DNA from: an uncultured Lachnospiraceae bacterium
GTDB taxonomy: Bacteria > Bacillota > Clostridia > Lachnospirales > Lachnospiraceae
Length of the DNA stretch: 64,000 bases
Assembly (NCBI GenBank): GCA_910584965.1
Contig: CAJUDZ010000014.1
Location: forward strand, 18,995 to 82,994
Reading direction: 5' to 3'
Positions 25,177 to 34,139 of the stretch are shown one piece after another. Made by a program: the position numbers and the translations under genes. The notes beneath the pieces are model-generated. The model saw only the letters and a program-made list of their open reading frames with translations, was not told the DNA's origin and ran no database searches. Numbering within the stretch: position 1 is the first letter of the stretch; each line of letters starts with the position of its first letter.

Positions 25177-26208
25177 ATGGAGCTGAAAAAATCCGATTTC
25201 TGTTTTGATCTGCCGCAGGAGCTGATCGCACAGGATCCGCTGGAAGACCGCTCCGGTTCCAGACTGCTTGTCCTGCATAAAACGACGGGCGACCTGGAAC
25301 ACCGTATCTTTCATGAAATCATCGATTACCTGAATCCCGGGGACTGTCTTGTCTTAAACGATACGAAAGTGATTCCGGCAAGGCTTCTCGGTGTCCGGGA
25401 AGATACGGGGGCGGCGGTGGAAGTGCTTCTTCTGAAAAGAAAAGAAAAGGATGTCTGGGAAACGCTCGTAAAGCCGGGAAAAAAGGCAAGGCCGGGCATG
25501 CGGCTTGTATTTGGCGGCGGCCTTCTTACGGCGGAAGTTCTGGAAATCGTGGAAGAGGGAAACCGGCTGATACGATTTCATTATGACGGCATTTTTGAAG
25601 AAGTGCTTGACAGGCTGGGCGAAATGCCTCTGCCTCCCTATATTACCCATAAACTGCAGGATAAAAACCGGTATCAGACCGTATACGCCAAATATGAAGG
25701 CTCTGCGGCGGCGCCGACCGCCGGCCTGCATTTTACGAAGGAGCTCCTTCATGCCATCGAAGAAAAAGGCGTGGATATCGCTTATGTAACGCTGCATGTG
25801 GGACTCGGAACTTTTCGTCCCGTAAAGGAGGAAAATATTCTGGAGCACCATATGCACGCGGAAACCTATCAGGTGAGCGCGGAAGCGGCGGAGAAAATCA
25901 ACCGGGCAAAGAAAAACGGCCGCCGGGTCATCTGTGTGGGAACGACGAGCTGCCGCACTGTGGAGAGCGCGGCGGACGGCCGGGGGATGTTAAAGGCCTG
26001 CTGCGGCGATACGCAGATTTTTATCTATCCCGGTTATCGTTTTAAAGTGCTGGATGCCCTGATCACGAATTTTCACCTGCCGGAATCCACACTCGTTATG
26101 CTGGTATCTGCCCTGGCGGGAAGAGAACAGGTTCTGCATGCGTATGAAGAAGCGATTCGGGAAAAATACAGGTTTTTTAGTTTTGGGGATGCAATGTTTA
26201 TCTGTTAA
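25177..26208 (+). CDS. queA: tRNA preQ1(34) S-adenosylmethionine ribosyltransferase-isomerase
   Basis: The 343-residue product is QueA, which transfers the ribosyl part of S-adenosylmethionine to 7-aminomethyl-7-deazaguanine at position 34 of tRNA, the penultimate step of queuosine synthesis. Family blocks are clear: FCFDLPQELIAQDPLEDR, LVLNDTKVIPARLLG, MPLPPYITH, AAPTAGLHFT, VTLHVGLGTFRPV, and the C-terminal NFHLPESTLVMLVSA and FFSFGDAM. The start follows GAGGAATTGAAG. No other queuosine gene lies next to it; it is closed by the hairpin at 26224. Confidence 0.97.
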   Translation: MELKKSDFCFDLPQELIAQDPLEDRSGSRLLVLHKTTGDLEHRIFHEIIDYLNPGDCLVLNDTKVIPARLLGVREDTGAAVEVLLLKRKEKDVWETLVKPGKKARPGMRLVFGGGLLTAEVLEIVEEGNRLIRFHYDGIFEEVLDRLGEMPLPPYITHKLQDKNRYQTVYAKYEGSAAAPTAGLHFTKELLHAIEEKGVDIAYVTLHVGLGTFRPVKEENILEHHMHAETYQVSAEAAEKINRAKKNGRRVICVGTTSCRTVESAADGRGMLKACCGDTQIFIYPGYRFKVLDALITNFHLPESTLVMLVSALAGREQVLHAYEEAIREKYRFFSFGDAMFIC

Positions 26209-26223
26209 TATCGAAGAAAAAAG

Positions 26224-26277
26224 GAAGCTGCCGCTTTACGATGAATCAATCGTTAAAGCGACAGCTTCTATTTTTTT
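26224..26277. terminator. Long terminator between queA and the XRE regulator
   Basis: GAAGCTG-C-CGCTTTA-CGAT from 26224 pairs with ATCG-T-TAAAGCG-A-CAGCTTC ending at 26268, with one mismatch and one bulge, and is followed by seven T at 26271-26277. The T-tract covers the last codons of the convergent XRE gene. Confidence 0.85.
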
Positions 26278-26492
26278 GGATATTCTGATTTATTGTTGCT
26301 TGCTCCTGTAATATAATCCATTGAAACGTTGTAAAACTCAGCCAGAATCAGAAGACTGTCAACGGGTATTCTGGTTTTTCCGCTTTCATAATCCGCGTAT
26401 GTTCGCTGTCCGATGTGCAGAAGATCGGCGACTTTCTGCTGTGTCAGAAAATGATCTTCTCTGATTTCTCTTATTCTTTCATTATATCTCAT
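26268..26492 (-). CDS. XRE family transcriptional regulator (single HTH domain)
   Basis: The 74-residue product is a minimal Cro/C1-type helix-turn-helix protein: EIREDHFLTQQKVADLLHIG and RTYADYESGKTRIPVDSLLI hold the helices, followed by LAEFYNVSMDYITG, the standard end of the HTH_3 domain. It has no extra sensing or dimerisation domain. The gene is divergent from the glycopolymer operon, whose promoter carries two copies of a palindrome 86-132 bases from this start codon, so it is the natural candidate for the protein that binds there and controls the operon and perhaps itself. That link is inference from position. Confidence 0.88.
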   Translation of the reverse strand: MRYNERIREIREDHFLTQQKVADLLHIGQRTYADYESGKTRIPVDSLLILAEFYNVSMDYITGASNNKSEYPKK

Positions 26493-26569
26493 GAATATAC
26501 CTTCTATCTGCTTTTGCCTGTACTTTTTGAAGCGTTACTTATCTAGTATAAAAAAAATATGTAAATCTC

Positions 26570-26624
26570 TTGACGAATAGAGTTATAAACTCTAAAATAA
26601 GAAAGTATAGAGTTATAAACTCTA
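26570..26624 (+). promoter_or_regulatory. Promoter with two 17-bp palindromic operators, glycopolymer operon
   Basis: TTGACG at 26570-26575 and TAAAAT at 26593-26598 are 17 bases apart. TAGAGTT-ATA-AACTCTA occurs twice, at 26578-26594 and 26608-26624, identical base for base with 30 bp between centres, about three helix turns. The first copy lies between the -35 and -10 boxes and the second covers the transcription start and early leader, the classic arrangement for repression by a cooperative dimer. The divergent XRE gene is the likely source of the repressor. Confidence 0.75.
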
Positions 26625-26642
26625 AACAGACGGAGAGCGGAT

Positions 26643-27914
26643 ATGATAGATAAGGCAAAAAGATTTGCGAACAAAAATGCAGTATGCAGATATATTATTA
26701 ACGTATTTTTTATTTTATATGGCTGTTTATTTTCACTTCTCTGCTTTTGTATGAGGATTTTCCCTATACAAAATAATAAAATTCTCTGCTGCAGCGTAAA
26801 AGGGAAGCGGTACGGGGATAATCCCATGTATCTTTCGGATGAGCTGCTTCGCAGAAAAGAAGATTATGAGATCGTATGGCTTTTGCAGAAAAATGTGGAA
26901 GTCAGCCTGCCGGACGGGGTAAGGCGCGTAAATTATGCGCTGCTGCCGCTTGCCTATGAACTGGCGACGGCAAAAGTATGGATTGACAGTAATATGAAAC
27001 AGTATGGGGTACTGAAACGAAAAGGTCAGCTATACATGCAGACATGGCATGGAAGTTATGGATTGAAAAAAATCGGCAGAGATCTGGAAGGGAAAGCCAG
27101 TTTTAGTTACATAGATAAAACCAGTATGAAATATAATGCGCGGATAATAGATGTGTTTTTATCAAACAGCAGACAAACTACGGAAATTTACCGGAGAGCG
27201 TTCTGGTATCGCGGAACGGTTCTGGAATATGGAAGTCCCAGAAATGATCTTTTGTTTGGAGAAACGGAGTCCTGTCGGAGACAGGTACAGAAGCATTTTG
27301 GGATACAGGGGAAAAAAATAGCGCTTTATGCGCCGACATTCCGCCATCATCTCCATGTGGATATGCTGAATCTGGACTATGAAAGAATGCGAAAGGCGTT
27401 AGGGAAACGTTTTGGAGGAGAGTGGGTTATTCTGTGCAGACTGCACCCGAATAATATCGTGGACGCGGAACGTTTTATGCGTTATGACGGGCAGACAATC
27501 AATGCCACATATTATAACGTCATGCAGGAACTTCTGGCCGCAGCGGATGTATTGTTTACCGATTATTCCAGCTGTATGTTTGATTTTGTCACAAAGGGAA
27601 AAGTGTGCTTTCTTTATGTTGCCGATATCGCCTGTTATAAGGAAGACCGGGACAATTATTTTGAGCTGGAGGAGCTGCCGTTTCCAAGCGCTGTAAACAA
27701 TGAACAGATGGAGGAAGCAATTCTCCGGTTCGATGAAACAAAGTATCGGAAAGAACTTGAAAAACTGTTTGAAAAAGTAGGTCTCTGCGAAAGCGGATGC
27801 GCATGTAAGCAGACTGTTGATTATATAGAACAATGGATAAAAAACGGAAATAGCGGAAGACAGCTCTCTGTTTGGAACCCGAGCGGGTGCCGGCAAAGCG
27901 GGCGGGAGGTATGA
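26643..27914 (+). CDS. CDP-glycerol/ribitol glycerophosphotransferase family protein
   Basis: The 423-residue product belongs to the TagB/TagF (Glyphos_transf) family, peripheral membrane enzymes that transfer polyol-phosphate units from CDP-activated donors to lipid-linked wall polymers. The GT-B fold marks are MQTWHGSYGLKKIGRD, YGSPRNDLL, LYAPTFRHH, LCRLHPNN and the C-terminal ADVLFTDYSSCMFDF. The N-terminal 45 residues include a hydrophobic stretch (about 20-38) for membrane contact. The start follows GGAGAGCGGAT. It is the first gene of a six-gene run and lies one base from the cytidylyltransferase that probably makes its donor. Glycerol versus ribitol cannot be told from sequence. Confidence 0.85.
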   Translation: MIDKAKRFANKNAVCRYIINVFFILYGCLFSLLCFCMRIFPIQNNKILCCSVKGKRYGDNPMYLSDELLRRKEDYEIVWLLQKNVEVSLPDGVRRVNYALLPLAYELATAKVWIDSNMKQYGVLKRKGQLYMQTWHGSYGLKKIGRDLEGKASFSYIDKTSMKYNARIIDVFLSNSRQTTEIYRRAFWYRGTVLEYGSPRNDLLFGETESCRRQVQKHFGIQGKKIALYAPTFRHHLHVDMLNLDYERMRKALGKRFGGEWVILCRLHPNNIVDAERFMRYDGQTINATYYNVMQELLAAADVLFTDYSSCMFDFVTKGKVCFLYVADIACYKEDRDNYFELEELPFPSAVNNEQMEEAILRFDETKYRKELEKLFEKVGLCESGCACKQTVDYIEQWIKNGNSGRQLSVWNPSGCRQSGREV

Positions 27915-27915
27915 G

Positions 27916-28647
27916 ATGAATATAGCGGTGATCTTTGCAGGCGGCATTGGTGCAAGAATGTACTCCGGTGAAATACCGAAACAGTTTTTAAGGATGCACC
28001 AAAAGCCGATTATTATATACACATTAGAAGTTTTTGACGCGCATCCGGAGATCGATGCGATTGTGATTGCCTGTAAAGAAGAATGGATAGAATATCTCAA
28101 AAATCTGATTTACAAATTCAGGATAGATAAAGTGAAAAAAATTGTTCCCGGCGGCGCAACCGGGCAGATGTCGATTTATCGGGGACTGATTGCCGCAAGA
28201 GAAGTCAGCGGACAGGAAAATGCGATCGTTCTGATTCACGATGGTGTCAGACCGCTTATCGATAACAGGCTGATTTCAGATAATATTGCCAGTGTGAAAA
28301 GAAACGGAACGGCAATTACAACGGCCGCCGTAACAGAAACAATACTCGTCATTGAAGATGACCGGACGATTGATTATGTGCCCGACAGGGCGTGCTCCAG
28401 AGTTGCGAAAGCGCCGCAGAGCTTCTGGCTGGATGAAATACTGGAGGTACACCAGAAAGCGCAGGAAGAGGGCATTTTCGATTGTATCGATTGTTGTACG
28501 ATGATGAAGCATTACGGTCATTCGTTGTTTCTGGTAGATGGTCCGTCGGAAAATATAAAGATTACAACGCCGGATGATTTTTTTACAATGCGGGCGCTTC
28601 TGGATGCCAGGGAGAATGTACAGATTTATATGGGGGATATGCGGTGA
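27916..28647 (+). CDS. IspD/TarI family cytidylyltransferase
   Basis: The 243-residue product has the nucleotidyltransferase fold of IspD and TarI: AVIFAGGIGARM then PKQFL for CTP binding, VLIHDGVRPLI, and the product-side KAPQSFWLD and VDGPSENIKITTPDD. IspD makes CDP-methylerythritol for isoprenoids; TarI makes CDP-ribitol for wall teichoic acid. Placed one base after a CDP-polyol phosphotransferase gene and before sugar-modifying genes, a TarI-like role in wall or capsule polymer synthesis is more likely than the isoprenoid one. The stop overlaps the GTG start of the next gene (GTGA). Confidence 0.85.
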   Translation: MNIAVIFAGGIGARMYSGEIPKQFLRMHQKPIIIYTLEVFDAHPEIDAIVIACKEEWIEYLKNLIYKFRIDKVKKIVPGGATGQMSIYRGLIAAREVSGQENAIVLIHDGVRPLIDNRLISDNIASVKRNGTAITTAAVTETILVIEDDRTIDYVPDRACSRVAKAPQSFWLDEILEVHQKAQEEGIFDCIDCCTMMKHYGHSLFLVDGPSENIKITTPDDFFTMRALLDARENVQIYMGDMR

Positions 28648-29759
28648 ATCAGGATTTGTGGCAGGACGACATGGAATATTTTATGCAGGGGGACTGGCTG
28701 GACTGGAGCAGGCTGAGAAACAGGACTGTCCTGGTCACAGGAGCAGCGGGGCTGATTGGCTCCGGCTTAATCAGGGGACTGGCTTATGCAAATGAGAACA
28801 TGGGGCTGGGAATCAGGATTCTGGCGCTCGTGCGGGACATCTCCAGAGCCGCTGCTTTATTCGGGGAAATGTCCGGGGGCACGGTAACGCTGGTACAGGG
28901 CGATGTGGAGCGCATGCCTGACATACAGGAGAAGGTACATTTTATCGTGCACGGGGCATCGCCTACGGCAAGCGCGTATTTTGTCGGGCATCCGGTGGAA
29001 ACGATTAAGACGGCGGTAAACGGTACCATCAATATGCTGGAACTGGGCAGAAAGAAAGAAGCGGAAGGATTTGTTTATTTATCTTCCATGGAAATATACG
29101 GAGTTCCCGAAACCGAAAAACCGCTTTCGGAAGCGGATGTGGACTATATGAATCCGCTTGTTATAAGGAACTGTTATCCGGAAAGCAAACGTCTGTGCGA
29201 AGCGCTCTGCGCCGCATATGCGGCGGAATACGGCATACACGCTGTGAGCGTAAGGCTTGCCCAGACAATCGGACCGGGTGTTTCGGCGGATGATAAAAGA
29301 ATCTTTGCGGAATTTGCAAGATGTGTTTTGCAGGAAAAGGATATTGTGCTTCTGACGGACGGAAGCAGCAAGCGATGTTATCTGTATACGATGGACGCGG
29401 CACGTGCCATTCTGACAGTGCTGCTAAAGGGGAAGGCCGGCAGGGCTTATAACGCCGGGAATCCGGATTCTTACTGTTCTGTTCTGGAAATGGCCGAAAT
29501 GGTGGCGCATGTGTTTGGAAAAGACAGAATCCATGTGAAATTTGCGGAAAACGAAGATACACGGCAATTTCCGCCGCCGCATTATTACAATCTGGATATG
29601 GGAGAGATTTTCAGACTCGGTTTCAGGCCGTCCGTCGGACTTCCCGAAATGTATAAAAGAATGATTGAAGGAATGGTTCAACATAAAGAAACGACAAAAA
29701 TATCCGGAAATCAGGCAAAGACCGGGACGGAGGAGGAAAATGCTGCGTACAAAACCTGA
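28644..29759 (+). CDS. Extended short-chain dehydrogenase (NAD-dependent epimerase/dehydratase)
   Basis: The 371-residue product has the extended-SDR layout: the Rossmann motif VTGAAGLIGSGLI at about residues 31-43, HGASPTAS, the active-site Ser in YLSSMEIYG and the YPESK catalytic Tyr-Lys pair, then RLAQTIGPG and RCYLYTMDAARAI in the substrate domain. Relatives act on nucleotide sugars (UDP-glucose 4-epimerase, dehydratases, UXS). In TarIJ-type systems the CDP-polyol partner is a zinc alcohol dehydrogenase, and here this SDR holds that position. It starts with GTG overlapping the previous stop. A poorly conserved, charged tail after about residue 350 overlaps the next gene by 20 bases. Confidence 0.82.
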   Translation: MNQDLWQDDMEYFMQGDWLDWSRLRNRTVLVTGAAGLIGSGLIRGLAYANENMGLGIRILALVRDISRAAALFGEMSGGTVTLVQGDVERMPDIQEKVHFIVHGASPTASAYFVGHPVETIKTAVNGTINMLELGRKKEAEGFVYLSSMEIYGVPETEKPLSEADVDYMNPLVIRNCYPESKRLCEALCAAYAAEYGIHAVSVRLAQTIGPGVSADDKRIFAEFARCVLQEKDIVLLTDGSSKRCYLYTMDAARAILTVLLKGKAGRAYNAGNPDSYCSVLEMAEMVAHVFGKDRIHVKFAENEDTRQFPPPHYYNLDMGEIFRLGFRPSVGLPEMYKRMIEGMVQHKETTKISGNQAKTGTEEENAAYKT

Positions 29760-30927
29760 AATAGCAGTTATGGGACTGGCCGGCATACATAATTACGGGG
29801 ACAATTTCATTCTGGACTGCGTCGCTTATCTGATTGACCGGGGCGGCCGGTATCGGGCGGAAGCAATCGATCTGGAGGCGCCGCTAAAAGGAGGAAGGGC
29901 ATTTCTCTATGCAGGAATACTTGTTCTGACAAAGTTCCTGCCCAAAAAGAGGCTGCGTGCGGAGCTGGAATATTTAGCGGTACGCATTCGCTGCGGCGAA
30001 TATTACCGCAAAGCGCTGGAAAATAAAGCGGCATTGATTTTCGGCAGCGGCAGTTTTAAATACGGGACGCAGAAATTATGGGCTTATTATAGTCTTGCCG
30101 TGGAAACGGCGCAAAGGTTACGGATACCGGTGATGTTTAACGGCATGAATATCCAGAAGTCCGATTTGGGGGACTGGAAATGCAGATTCCTGGCGGATCA
30201 TGCCAATTTTCCATGTGTCAGAATGATCACTTCCAGAGACGGAGAGAGCGGAGAACGCAGGCTGAGGGAAGAATACGGAATCCGGCGGGAGATTTGCTGT
30301 AAAGGGGTCGGGGACGCCGCGTTCTGGATTCCGGAATGTTATCGGATGAAGCGCAGCGCGGGAAATAAAAAGGTGGGCATTAATCTGATTTACGGGAATA
30401 TTTTCCGCCGTTATGGAAATTCCCTGACGGAAGAGGAACTGCTTACGGCTTACTGTGGTCTGCTGGGAAAACTGGATGAAGATAAAGTGGACTGGGAGCT
30501 TTTTACCAACGGTCTTCCGGCCGACTACCGGTTTGGGAAAAAAGTGCTGAAGCGGTATGGTAACGTACAGCGGGAAATCCGCGTTCCCAAATCGGCGGAA
30601 GAACTGCTGCGGATAATCGGAAGTTATGAAACGATACTGGGAGCCAGACTTCACGCCTGTATTTGCGCATATTCGCTCGACATACCTTTCGTGGGTTTTC
30701 TGTGGGATGAAAAACTGCGCTTTTTTGCCGGGATGGCAGGTCTGAAAGAAAATTTTATCGAAGAAAGAGAATTATCTGCGGACTGCCTTTATCGGAAGCT
30801 GCGGCTAGCGGGGAGCGGAATGCTGCCGGCAGATAAAGAAAAAAGAGAAAAATGGAAGCTGCTTTCCGTCCGGATGCTGGAAGCCTTTCAGGACTGTATA
30901 TATGATGAAAATAAGGAAACGTTATGA
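29740..30927 (+). CDS. Polysaccharide pyruvyl transferase family protein
   Basis: The 395-residue product matches the PS_pyruv_trans family: an N-terminal MGLAGIHNYGDNFILDCVAYL, ALIFGSGSFKYGTQKLWAYY, VMFNGMNIQ, MITSRDGES, then the sialyltransferase-like half with NLIYGNIFRRYG and the C-terminal GARLHACICAYSLDIPFVGF. Members transfer pyruvate from phosphoenolpyruvate to sugars of exopolysaccharide or secondary wall polymers, adding negative charge as a ketal. The longer frame from 29665 lacks support; the ATG at 29740 follows GGAGGAGG. It overlaps both neighbours, so expression is tightly coupled to the operon. Confidence 0.82.
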   Translation: MLRTKPEIAVMGLAGIHNYGDNFILDCVAYLIDRGGRYRAEAIDLEAPLKGGRAFLYAGILVLTKFLPKKRLRAELEYLAVRIRCGEYYRKALENKAALIFGSGSFKYGTQKLWAYYSLAVETAQRLRIPVMFNGMNIQKSDLGDWKCRFLADHANFPCVRMITSRDGESGERRLREEYGIRREICCKGVGDAAFWIPECYRMKRSAGNKKVGINLIYGNIFRRYGNSLTEEELLTAYCGLLGKLDEDKVDWELFTNGLPADYRFGKKVLKRYGNVQREIRVPKSAEELLRIIGSYETILGARLHACICAYSLDIPFVGFLWDEKLRFFAGMAGLKENFIEERELSADCLYRKLRLAGSGMLPADKEKREKWKLLSVRMLEAFQDCIYDENKETL

Positions 30928-32350
30928 TGGGCTGCCGCTGCCGGTCAGGGCGGCTCTTTGGTTTACTGTCTGCAATATCATACAGAAAGGAATTTCGTTT
31001 CTGACCCTTCCGGTTTATACACGGCTGATGAGCACGGAAGAGTACGGAATGTATCAGGTTTTTTTGTCCTGGCTGGAAATATTTGAAATTCTCGCGACTT
31101 TTCGGCTCGGGTGGGGAGGGTATGTGGTCGGACTGACGAAATTTGAAGATGACCGGGATGGCTATACTTCTTCCATGCAGACATTAAGCCTGTTTATTAC
31201 GCTTTTGACTTTTGTCCTGTACATGGCGGCCGCTCCGGTCATTGACCGGATTACGGGGCTTGACCGCTTTATGACTTCTGTCATATTTGGAATCCTGCTG
31301 TTCATACCGGCCATGCAGATTTGGATGCAGCGCAGAAGGACGGAGTATCGATACCGTTCCGTTATCGTTGTTTCGGTTCTGTTCAGCCTCGCTTCTTTTC
31401 TGGGAGGCTGCACGGCGGCGGTTACTTCCGCAGGAAAAGCGTCTGCCGTTGTTTTCAGCCGCTTCGTGATACAGGCCCTGGCCTGCCTGCCTCTGATCCT
31501 GGCAAACTGCCGCGGGCGTTTTGTATTTTATGACAGCCGTTACTGGAAAAGAGCATTTATTTTTAATCTGCCGCTGCTGCCATATTATTTATCCATGGTG
31601 CTTTTACACAGCGCGGATAAAATTATGATACAAAATATAATCGGGATATCCGAGGCCGGAATTTATGGAGCGGCCTATACGATCTCCATGTGTATGCAGA
31701 TATTCAGCCAGGCCGTCAATCAGACAATACAGCCCTGGATGTTTCGCAAAATGAAACAGGGATGCGTGAAAGCGGTTCCCAGGGTTATTCATCTGACGCT
31801 GTTTATGATTGCGGGCGCCAATTTTCTTTTTACTGCGCTTGCCCCGGAAATCATTGCGGCAGCGGCGCCGCCGCGGTATTATGATGCAGTAAAAATAATT
31901 CCGCCTTTGTCGGCGAGTGTGGCAGTCATGTATTTTTATCAGCATTTTGTCAATGTGGAATTTTATTTTGAGGAAAGCAGACTGACCTCTGCCGCATCGG
32001 TTGGCGCGGCAGTCATGAATATTTTGCTGAACCGGTATTTGATTCCGCGTTTCGGATACTGTGCGGCGGGATATACGACGATGATCAGTTATCTGTTTTT
32101 TGCCGGGATTCATTATCTTTTTATGAAACGCGTCTGTAAAAAGAGGGGGTATCGGGAGAAAATATGCGATATCAGAGTCATGCTGTCTATCCTGGTGTTT
32201 TTCCAGGGGCTTTCGATCGCGTTATCGGCTGTTTATGAAAAGAGGGCCGTTCGGTATGCCGCAGTCATGCTGCCGGTCGTATTCGCTTTTCTGAAAAGGC
32301 GCAGAATAAAGGCCGTTTTATGCGGTATGAGGAAGGAATTACAGGAATGA
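30902..32350 (+). CDS. Flippase of the polysaccharide transport (Wzx/MATE-like) family
   Basis: The 482-residue product has about 12-14 hydrophobic segments and the N-terminal mark of polysaccharide flippases: ISFLTLPVYTRLMSTEEYGMYQ. In the middle LPLLPYYLSMVLLHSADKIMI is the matching signature of the second half. Such proteins move lipid-linked oligosaccharides to the outer face of the membrane for polymerisation or attachment. It starts inside the end of the pyruvyl transferase gene and its stop overlaps the next ATG (ATGA). It therefore belongs to the same surface-polymer pathway. Confidence 0.88.
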   Translation: MMKIRKRYDGLPLPVRAALWFTVCNIIQKGISFLTLPVYTRLMSTEEYGMYQVFLSWLEIFEILATFRLGWGGYVVGLTKFEDDRDGYTSSMQTLSLFITLLTFVLYMAAAPVIDRITGLDRFMTSVIFGILLFIPAMQIWMQRRRTEYRYRSVIVVSVLFSLASFLGGCTAAVTSAGKASAVVFSRFVIQALACLPLILANCRGRFVFYDSRYWKRAFIFNLPLLPYYLSMVLLHSADKIMIQNIIGISEAGIYGAAYTISMCMQIFSQAVNQTIQPWMFRKMKQGCVKAVPRVIHLTLFMIAGANFLFTALAPEIIAAAAPPRYYDAVKIIPPLSASVAVMYFYQHFVNVEFYFEESRLTSAASVGAAVMNILLNRYLIPRFGYCAAGYTTMISYLFFAGIHYLFMKRVCKKRGYREKICDIRVMLSILVFFQGLSIALSAVYEKRAVRYAAVMLPVVFAFLKRRRIKAVLCGMRKELQE

Positions 32351-34095
32351 TCATCAAACGGGAAAAGGCGGAAAAAGATCGATATTTTGTAATGCTTATG
32401 TTGTTTCTTGCAGCGTTTCATCTGCTGCTGAACCGGTATGTCAGAATTATTTCCTTTTCGACGGATGAGTTTATTCCGGTGGCGGTTGCCGCGCATTATT
32501 CCGGTTTGGACTGGATGAATGCGAGAAAATTCAATTATTATTATGGGTATCTGACATTGGTATTTTTTATACCGTTTTTCAAAATTCCTTTTGTCTATCG
32601 TAATCCGTTTCTTTTAACACAGTGTCTGGCGGGAATTAATACGTTTTTTTATCTTGCGCAGGCGGCATTTTTATACAAATCGGTCAATTTACTCGGAGAT
32701 TTTCGTAACAGAAAACAGGCTTTTTGGATTACGTTGGCCGGCATGTGCTGTCTTCAGGTATTTAATATTGGCTTTGGGGCACAGGTGGAAGGGCTGTTTT
32801 GCCTTAGCTATATGATTGTGTTCTATTGTTTTATTCAGTTCGCAAAAGGAAGAGAAAACAGTCTGACCCCCGTTATTATGGCTGTTTTTACCGGCACGGC
32901 AATGATTAATAACAGCAGGGGGATTGTTCTGCTTATTGCGTCGGTCATGGTACTGTGTCTGCAGCTTTGCAGTGACCGGCGGATGAAAAAGCCGATTCTT
33001 TTATATGTGACCGGTACGGCGCTTATCATGTGTGTTCACCAATATGTCGTCAAGCCTTCTTATATGCAGTTTTTCATGACAGGAGCGGCGAATACCGATT
33101 CGGGCTCTTTGCTTGGCAAGCTGGAGCTGGTTTTGACGGATCCGGAATATACAAAGTCATTCGTAAGGATTGTCATCGGCTGGATATGGGCCCTGAATGT
33201 CAGCACCTTCGGGGGCTTTTTTATATCTGTTATTTTTATATGCCGGAAGGTGTCCGGAGCGCTGCGCCTGAGAAAACCGGAACAGATGATCATACCGGCT
33301 TTTATTTTTTTGAATATTGCAGGAATCCTTGCATTATGCGGGACAATGGGAGTCATATCGGCACATGATATGTTTGTTCTTGGGGAGGGATCACGGGCTG
33401 ATATGGTGATCTATACGAGATATTTTGCGGCCATTACTTCTATTACAATAGCCTATGGACTGTATGGTTTTTTAACGGACAGTGTGCTGACATCCCGGAA
33501 GGAGTGGCGGCTGCTATTCGGATGCTCTTATCTGTCCTGCAAGTTATTTCAGGTCCTGGATGCTCCGGGAATGGACGGGTTTCAGTACGGCGTTAATAAC
33601 ACGGTGTTTCCGGCAATGTTCCTTCAGTATTTTCAGGATTCCCATCGCTATGGTTTTGTTTTGGCGGAAAAATTTCTGCTGCTTCATGTTCTGCTTTTCT
33701 GCATTCTGCTTCTGATGAAATGGATGCAGGGGAAAAAAGAGCTTTTCCTGAAATTCTCTGCCTTTCTTTCGATAGGCGTCTGCATTGTTTACAGCGTTCT
33801 GATTATCGGGCCGCGAAGCGATTATTATATGACGGTGTTTGATGAAAAGATTATAGAATACTGTAAGAACAGTGATAAAATGAATATTTATGCCGGCGGT
33901 TCCATGGCGCCTGTCATGCAATATCTTTTACCGGATAAAAAACTGTATTTTCAAATGGATGATCAGGAAATTTTAATTGTGCCTTTCGGTAAAGAGAAGA
34001 GTGTTGACCGGATGCGGTATCGGGAAATTATGACCACATCCGACTGGACGATATTCGAAAAAATACCCGGTTCCTTTACAAAAACACCAAAATAA
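32347..34095 (+). CDS. Polytopic membrane protein, GT-C-like (possible polymerase or glycosyltransferase)
   Basis: The 582-residue product has about 11-12 transmembrane segments in its first 470 residues and an extracytoplasmic C-terminal part of about 100 residues. After the first segment comes FSTDEFIPVAVAAHYSG, an acidic Asp-Glu in the first outer loop as seen in GT-C glycosyltransferases of the PMT/ArnT type. I cannot assign a specific family. As the last gene of the operon, after the flippase, it would suit a polymerase or a transferase that decorates the polymer outside the membrane. A start at 32320 is possible; the ATG at 32347 has AAGGA 8 bases upstream and overlaps the flippase stop. 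Confidence 0.7.
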   Translation: MIIKREKAEKDRYFVMLMLFLAAFHLLLNRYVRIISFSTDEFIPVAVAAHYSGLDWMNARKFNYYYGYLTLVFFIPFFKIPFVYRNPFLLTQCLAGINTFFYLAQAAFLYKSVNLLGDFRNRKQAFWITLAGMCCLQVFNIGFGAQVEGLFCLSYMIVFYCFIQFAKGRENSLTPVIMAVFTGTAMINNSRGIVLLIASVMVLCLQLCSDRRMKKPILLYVTGTALIMCVHQYVVKPSYMQFFMTGAANTDSGSLLGKLELVLTDPEYTKSFVRIVIGWIWALNVSTFGGFFISVIFICRKVSGALRLRKPEQMIIPAFIFLNIAGILALCGTMGVISAHDMFVLGEGSRADMVIYTRYFAAITSITIAYGLYGFLTDSVLTSRKEWRLLFGCSYLSCKLFQVLDAPGMDGFQYGVNNTVFPAMFLQYFQDSHRYGFVLAEKFLLLHVLLFCILLLMKWMQGKKELFLKFSAFLSIGVCIVYSVLIIGPRSDYYMTVFDEKIIEYCKNSDKMNIYAGGSMAPVMQYLLPDKKLYFQMDDQEILIVPFGKEKSVDRMRYREIMTTSDWTIFEKIPGSFTKTPK

Positions 34096-34103
34096 GGTAA
34101 TAT
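34075..34103 (+). promoter_or_regulatory. Possible promoter TTTACA-17-TAATAT before the PilZ gene
   Basis: TTTACA at 34075-34080, in the last codons of the previous gene, and TAATAT at 34098-34103 are 17 bases apart. It would give the PilZ-VanZ pair its own transcript independent of the glycopolymer operon. Confidence 0.45.
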
Positions 34104-34139
34104 AATTTAAAACAACTGAGAAAGGTGTCAGAAAACGAT

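Noticed and set aside
26578..26624. Repeat pair as a mobile-element or phage attachment site
   Set aside because: The copies are palindromic and phased on a promoter next to a regulator gene; no integrase or transposase is near.
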